From NCBI GenBank assembly GCA_046050405.1, contig JBJOPY010000193.1:1-8697 (forward strand): a stretch of DNA of 8,697 bases, given 5' to 3'. Both the position numbers and the translations under genes were made by a program. Numbering within the stretch: the first letter of the stretch is position 1; the number at the start of each line of letters is the position of its first letter. The notes beneath the pieces are model-generated. The model was not told the DNA's origin. It worked only from the letters and a program-made list of their open reading frames with translations, and ran no database searches. This DNA comes from JADKCL01 sp046050405 (GTDB taxonomy: Bacteria; Bacteroidota; Bacteroidia; J057; JADKCL01). Positions 5,421 to 8,697 of the stretch are shown piece after piece.

Positions 5421-6538
5421 TTTACAATTCTGCCTTTCCACTCATACTGCTTGCGATTGCCGACAATTCCCAGCCACAGGACGTAGGCGATTTGGGGCAC
5501 CTGCTCGAGTGGCAACCACCATAGCAGTCGCAATTTATCAAAAAAAACTGCCGCAGGATAAAGAACGGCGGCCTCGGCACCGATCTTCAGCAGCAGATTG
5601 AAGCCGAGGAACCACCACAGGCGTCCGTCCGAAAGCCCTGCGATGGCCAGCAATGGGAATCCCAGCAGCGCCAAGTATGCCAGCACCATCGTCCAACCGA
5701 TTGCAGCCCGGTGGTAGTGCCGGCGCTTGCTCACCCACCGGATGCGCTGCTGCCAGAAACCCTTCCATGTCGGCTGCGCGAGGGAATGCACGATTGCCGA
5801 CCGGTGCTTTGCAAACCGGATGCGATGGCTGGTCTGGGCGGCGATCTTGTGCATCAGCAGCTCATCGTCGCCTGAGGCGATGTGGTCGATCCCGCCGAAA
5901 CCGCCCACCTCCGCAAATACCGCCCTCCGGTACGCAAGGTTGGCACCATTGCACATCGTGGGCTTGCCGGAGGCAATCCCTGCCGCCCCCACGGCGATCA
6001 AGCCCATGAATTCAAGGGCTTGAAACTGCTCAAAGACGCTGCGGCCCTCCAAAACGACAGGCCCCGAGACCAGCCCCGTTTCCGGGTCGAAAGCGGCAGC
6101 CATGGTGCGCAGCCAGCCCGTTCCCATCACACAGTCCGCGTCCATTGTGACGATGATCTCCCCGCTGGATTCAGAGACGCCATGGGCCACAGCGGCCTTT
6201 TTGTACGCAGGACCCGTCCCGCCTTCCAAGTCCAGCACCTTGAAGTTGGGGTGTCCCTCTGCGGCAGCCATCGCACGGTTTACCGTATCGTCCTCGCTGT
6301 GGTCATTCACCACGACCAGCTCATAGCGATCCCGGGGGTAATCCTGATGGAGAATGGCCGCCACGCAGGCCTCGATGCGGGCCGCCTCGTTCCGGGCAGG
6401 GAGGATCACGGAAACCGATGGAAGACGGCCCGCCTCCCCAGGCACGCGGGGTATCATGGACCAAAACCAGGCGGTGCGCAGGAGGAAGCCGGCGTAAAAG
6501 AGCAGCGGAGCCGTGCAGAGGAAACCCAGGATGATCAT
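5417..6538 (-). CDS. Membrane-bound family 2 glycosyltransferase
   Basis: A GT-A fold enzyme that transfers a sugar from a nucleotide sugar on the cytoplasmic face of the inner membrane, probably to a lipid or growing glycan. In its 373 residues an N-terminal membrane helix (about 2-24) precedes the GT2 domain (about 40-275). Visible motifs are SVSVILPARNE (41-51), VVNDHSEDD with Asp79, the metal-binding MDADC (Asp133 and Asp135), GDDE (223-226) as the likely catalytic-base region, and QQRIRW (263-268), the Q..RW-type motif of processive GT2 enzymes. Two to three hydrophobic segments follow (about 283-300, 306-330, 340-360). This resembles the cellulose/poly-GlcNAc synthase-like or HpnI-like group; donor and acceptor are not determined. 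It lies 30 bases after the flippase-like gene and overlaps the winged-helix gene by ATGA. A run of eight T (5540-5547) encodes part of VFFD near residue 332. Confidence 0.92.
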   Translation of the reverse strand: MIILGFLCTAPLLFYAGFLLRTAWFWSMIPRVPGEAGRLPSVSVILPARNEAARIEACVAAILHQDYPRDRYELVVVNDHSEDDTVNRAMAAAEGHPNFKVLDLEGGTGPAYKKAAVAHGVSESSGEIIVTMDADCVMGTGWLRTMAAAFDPETGLVSGPVVLEGRSVFEQFQALEFMGLIAVGAAGIASGKPTMCNGANLAYRRAVFAEVGGFGGIDHIASGDDELLMHKIAAQTSHRIRFAKHRSAIVHSLAQPTWKGFWQQRIRWVSKRRHYHRAAIGWTMVLAYLALLGFPLLAIAGLSDGRLWWFLGFNLLLKIGAEAAVLYPAAVFFDKLRLLWWLPLEQVPQIAYVLWLGIVGNRKQYEWKGRIVK

Positions 6539-6568
6539 GCAGCCGGCAAGATACGAATGTCATCCATT

Positions 6569-7543
6569 TCACTTGAGGCTTTGCATCGCCACCACCCCCA
6601 GAAGTGTGGGAAGCAATATGTTGAAAAGGTACAGCGTCAGGGTGCTCCCGATGGCAACGGCTTCCTGTGCACCAAACGCGGTCATCACCACCAATGCCAC
6701 CGCCTCCCGTGCGCCGAGCTCCAGAATGCCCATCACGGGCATCATGGATTTTCCGAGGAAGACCAATGCCACCATCCAGAAGGCATCCGCGAGGCCGCCT
6801 TCGTACCGGAATGCGTACAACAGGAGGACATACTGCGTGGAAAAGACGAGGTAGCGCAAGGCAGCCAGCGTGAGGGCCTTGGCTACCAGGATCATCTCCA
6901 GCTTCTGAAGGGCAAGCCTGGACTTCCGCACCCAGGCTGCACGGTTCCATCCGCTGGGGATGAGCGACGCCACCCGCTGCGGAATGACCAGCATGACGAC
7001 CATGGCAAGGGCCAGGACGAGGCTCGAAGAGACGAGGACTCCCTGGGAGATGGGACCTCCGAGGATATCCAAGGCCAGACGGCGATCCGCCAGGAGCAGC
7101 AGCGCCACCAAGGCGGGAAGACCGCCGGCCAGGGTTACAAACAACTGGCAAATCCGATCCAGGAAGGTGGCCAGGACCGCCTCCACGCGCTTCCCTTCCT
7201 TCAGGAACAGGACGCGTCCGGCATATTCACCGAGGCGGGCGGGGGTGAAGGCACCCGCTGCCATCCCGGCAAAAATGGCCGTCACGGCGGCATACATGGA
7301 GAGTCCAGGATAGAAGGGGCGCACCATCAGGCGCCATTTCTGGGCTTCAAGCCCGTAGTTGACCGGCATCAGCGAGGCCGAGAGGACAAAACATGTCCAG
7401 TGGACGACCGCCCAGGGTCTGCTCCACATGGCCAGAATGGCCTCCCAGTTTTGTTCCAGCTTGCAGCAGACGTAGCCGACCGCCACCAAGGTGACCACCA
7501 CCTTGAAGGCTTGCAACCAAGGTCTGCGCAGCCTCCTGCTCAA
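6569..7543 (-). CDS. Flippase-like membrane protein (lysylphosphatidylglycerol synthase TM region, PF03706/UPF0104)
   Basis: A polytopic inner-membrane protein of the family that includes the N-terminal flippase half of MprF and the membrane half of archaeal AglD. Members are thought to move or hold lipid-linked substrates across the membrane. From the TTG at 7543 it has 324 residues, ordinary for free-standing members. Family signatures are FTPARLGEYAGRVLFLK (about residues 99-115) and GILELGAREAVALVVMTAFG near 272-291. I count about seven to eight hydrophobic segments. There is no aminoacyl-transfer (LPG synthase) domain, so lipid lysinylation is unlikely. The frame stays open to a GTG at 7606, but that would overlap the ribonuclease by 67 bases. 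The TTG at 7543 forms a TTGA overlap with the ribonuclease stop and gives an expected basic N-terminus (SRRLRRPW). No in-frame ATG lies near it. The next gene is a glycosyltransferase, suggesting a joint role in lipid-linked sugar handling. Confidence 0.85.
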   Translation of the reverse strand: MSRRLRRPWLQAFKVVVTLVAVGYVCCKLEQNWEAILAMWSRPWAVVHWTCFVLSASLMPVNYGLEAQKWRLMVRPFYPGLSMYAAVTAIFAGMAAGAFTPARLGEYAGRVLFLKEGKRVEAVLATFLDRICQLFVTLAGGLPALVALLLLADRRLALDILGGPISQGVLVSSSLVLALAMVVMLVIPQRVASLIPSGWNRAAWVRKSRLALQKLEMILVAKALTLAALRYLVFSTQYVLLLYAFRYEGGLADAFWMVALVFLGKSMMPVMGILELGAREAVALVVMTAFGAQEAVAIGSTLTLYLFNILLPTLLGVVAMQSLK

Positions 7544-8697
7544 ATCTCCACCGTTTCTCCCCGCCCCGGTACCGTGACCTTGGCAAATCCCTTGCTGAGA
7601 AGGCACCTGCGGAAGCTCTGCGAACGTTCCTCCTCGCCATGCACCAGAAAAACCCCTTTAGTCTTTTCCGGACGGCAACCTGCCAGGATGAAGTCGGAAA
7701 GTTCCGCTTCGTCGGCATGGCCGCTGTAGCTCGTCAGCTTCACGACATTGGCTCTCACTTCCATGTAATTGCCGAAGATCGTGACCGACTTTTCCCCGGC
7801 CAGAATCTTCGCCCCCAAGGTTCCCTCGGCGCAGAATCCAGTGACCAGGATGGTGTTTCGCGCATCCCCGATCCCATTGGCAAGGTGGTGCAGGATGCGG
7901 CCGGCGGCCATCATGCCCGATGCAGCGATCACTATGAAGGGGCCCTGTCTCCTGTTCAATGCCTTGGACTCCTCCACATGGCGGATATAATTCAGTCCGT
8001 TGAATCCGAAGGGGTCGGCATCGCGGATCATGTAACGCAGCAGTTCCTCGTCGAAGCATTCCGGATGCATCTGAAAGACCTGGGTTGCATTGACGGCCAT
8101 GGGGCTGTCCACATAGACCGGAATGCTGGGCAGGCTCCCCTCCGTCCTCAACCTGTCGAGGTAATAAACGATCGTCTGTGTGCGTCCAACGCTGAATGCA
8201 GGCACGATCAGTCTGCCCTTCTTGACGACGCACGCCTCGTGAATGATGTCCCGCAATTGGTTCTTGGCCTCTTCGATCGGTTCATGGAACTGCCCGCCAT
8301 ATGTGGACTCACTGATCAGGTAGTCGCTCTGGGGCATCGGCAGGGGATCGCGGAGGATGGGGCTTCCCGGCCTTCCGACGTCGCCTGTAAAACCGAGCGT
8401 GACGGTGCGCCCCCCCTCCTGTATGCGCAGGCTCACGGAAGCACTCCCCAGCATGTGCCCTGCATCGCGAAAGAGCAGGTCCACATCGTCATCCACCCGG
8501 TGCCAGTGCTCATAGGAGAGTGTCACGAAATGGCTGAGGGCGGGAAGGACTTCCTCCAGGGTGTACAGCGGCTCGACCAGGTCAAGCCCTTTCTTGCGGC
8601 GCCATTGGTTTTCGTCTTCGGCATCCTTCTCCTGGATGCTGGCGCTGTCCTGAAGCATGATCGCTGCCAAGTCATACGTGGCATGGGTGCAATAAAC
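7540..8697 (-). CDS. Beta-CASP metallo-beta-lactamase RNA hydrolase (partial, 5' end outside window)
   Basis: Cytoplasmic zinc-dependent nuclease of the MBL-fold/beta-CASP RNA-processing group (CPSF73-like; RMMBL C-terminus). The visible 385 residues lack the N-terminus, cut by the window edge; the missing part would carry the HxHxDH zinc motif. The frame is open to base 8697, beginning VYCTHATYDL, which is typical of the family interior. Visible motifs, counted from the edge, are DAGHMLGSA (His81), GFTGDVGR (Asp106), the beta-CASP SESTYG (about 129-134), VPAFSVGRTQ (about 165-174), ASGMMAAGR (about 259-267), YSGHADEAEL (His327) and FLVHGEEE (His353). All expected catalytic positions in this portion are present, so an active enzyme is likely; the substrate (mRNA decay or RNA 3' processing) is inferred only from the family. 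It is the first gene of the six-gene block within the window, and its TGA overlaps the likely start of the flippase-like gene. Confidence 0.93.
   Translation of the reverse strand, partial: VYCTHATYDLAAIMLQDSASIQEKDAEDENQWRRKKGLDLVEPLYTLEEVLPALSHFVTLSYEHWHRVDDDVDLLFRDAGHMLGSASVSLRIQEGGRTVTLGFTGDVGRPGSPILRDPLPMPQSDYLISESTYGGQFHEPIEEAKNQLRDIIHEACVVKKGRLIVPAFSVGRTQTIVYYLDRLRTEGSLPSIPVYVDSPMAVNATQVFQMHPECFDEELLRYMIRDADPFGFNGLNYIRHVEESKALNRRQGPFIVIAASGMMAAGRILHHLANGIGDARNTILVTGFCAEGTLGAKILAGEKSVTIFGNYMEVRANVVKLTSYSGHADEAELSDFILAGCRPEKTKGVFLVHGEEERSQSFRRCLLSKGFAKVTVPGRGETVEI

Noticed and set aside
7544..7606. GTG at 7606 as the start of the flippase-like protein
   Set aside because: It would add 21 Gly/Gln-rich residues read out of frame from the ribonuclease gene; the TTGA overlap at 7543 is more economical.
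5882..7729. Very long + strand open frame (615 codons) opposite the glycosyltransferase and flippase-like genes
   Set aside because: It is codon-aligned with both minus-strand genes, so it stays open simply because TTA, CTA and TCA codons are rare in GC-rich coding sequence. Its translation is His/Gly/Gln/Arg-rich without any fold-like pattern, while the opposite strand encodes clear families.
1..8697. Mobile elements, CRISPR arrays, tRNA or rRNA genes, attachment sites
   Set aside because: Reading both strands showed no transposase or integrase motif, no regularly spaced direct repeats, no tRNA cloverleaf and no rRNA segment; genes are densely packed and alike in base composition.

Overview
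The window is GC-rich, densely coded bacterial chromosome, most likely from a high-GC member of the Bacteroidota. Three things point there. The only clear promoter, upstream of the nucleotide-sugar dehydrogenase, matches the Bacteroidota -7 consensus TAnnTTTG. Most starts lack a strong Shine-Dalgarno sequence. The Fe-S protein and the DppC/OppC permease with a long extracytoplasmic insertion resemble forms I know from that phylum. The assignment is inference; no rRNA or other marker gene is present.

Layout: (1) At the left edge a + strand gene encodes a two-CCG-domain Fe-S protein (HdrB/LutA-like), possibly preceded by the last codons of another gene. (2) A 316-base convergent spacer (895-1210) has no credible gene but holds several inverted repeats and a good intrinsic terminator serving the minus strand. 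(3) A WbpA-like nucleotide-sugar dehydrogenase (1211-2578, minus) has its own promoter and terminator. (4) A six-gene minus-strand block reads from the right edge leftwards: beta-CASP metallo-beta-lactamase ribonuclease (5' end outside the window), PF03706 flippase-like membrane protein, membrane family 2 glycosyltransferase, 87-residue winged-helix protein, DppC/OppC permease, and RsbU/SpoIIE-type PP2C phosphatase.

The six-gene block is tightly packed. It has TTGA and ATGA stop/start overlaps, gaps of 2 and 4 bases, and one 30-base gap, so a single transcript with translational coupling is likely. A hairpin at 2634-2655 follows the phosphatase and precedes the dehydrogenase promoter. The glycosyltransferase and flippase-like protein probably act together on a lipid-linked sugar at the inner membrane. 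The dehydrogenase could supply a uronic-acid nucleotide sugar for envelope glycans. The permease, the small regulator and the phosphatase have no obvious partners here, and the biological theme of the operon is unclear.

I saw no mobile element, CRISPR array, tRNA or rRNA. Every gene except the 87-residue protein belongs to a recognisable family. I do not see convincing evidence of an undescribed system. The most curious points are the operon's composition, the small coupled winged-helix protein, the orphan permease and the structured convergent spacer.
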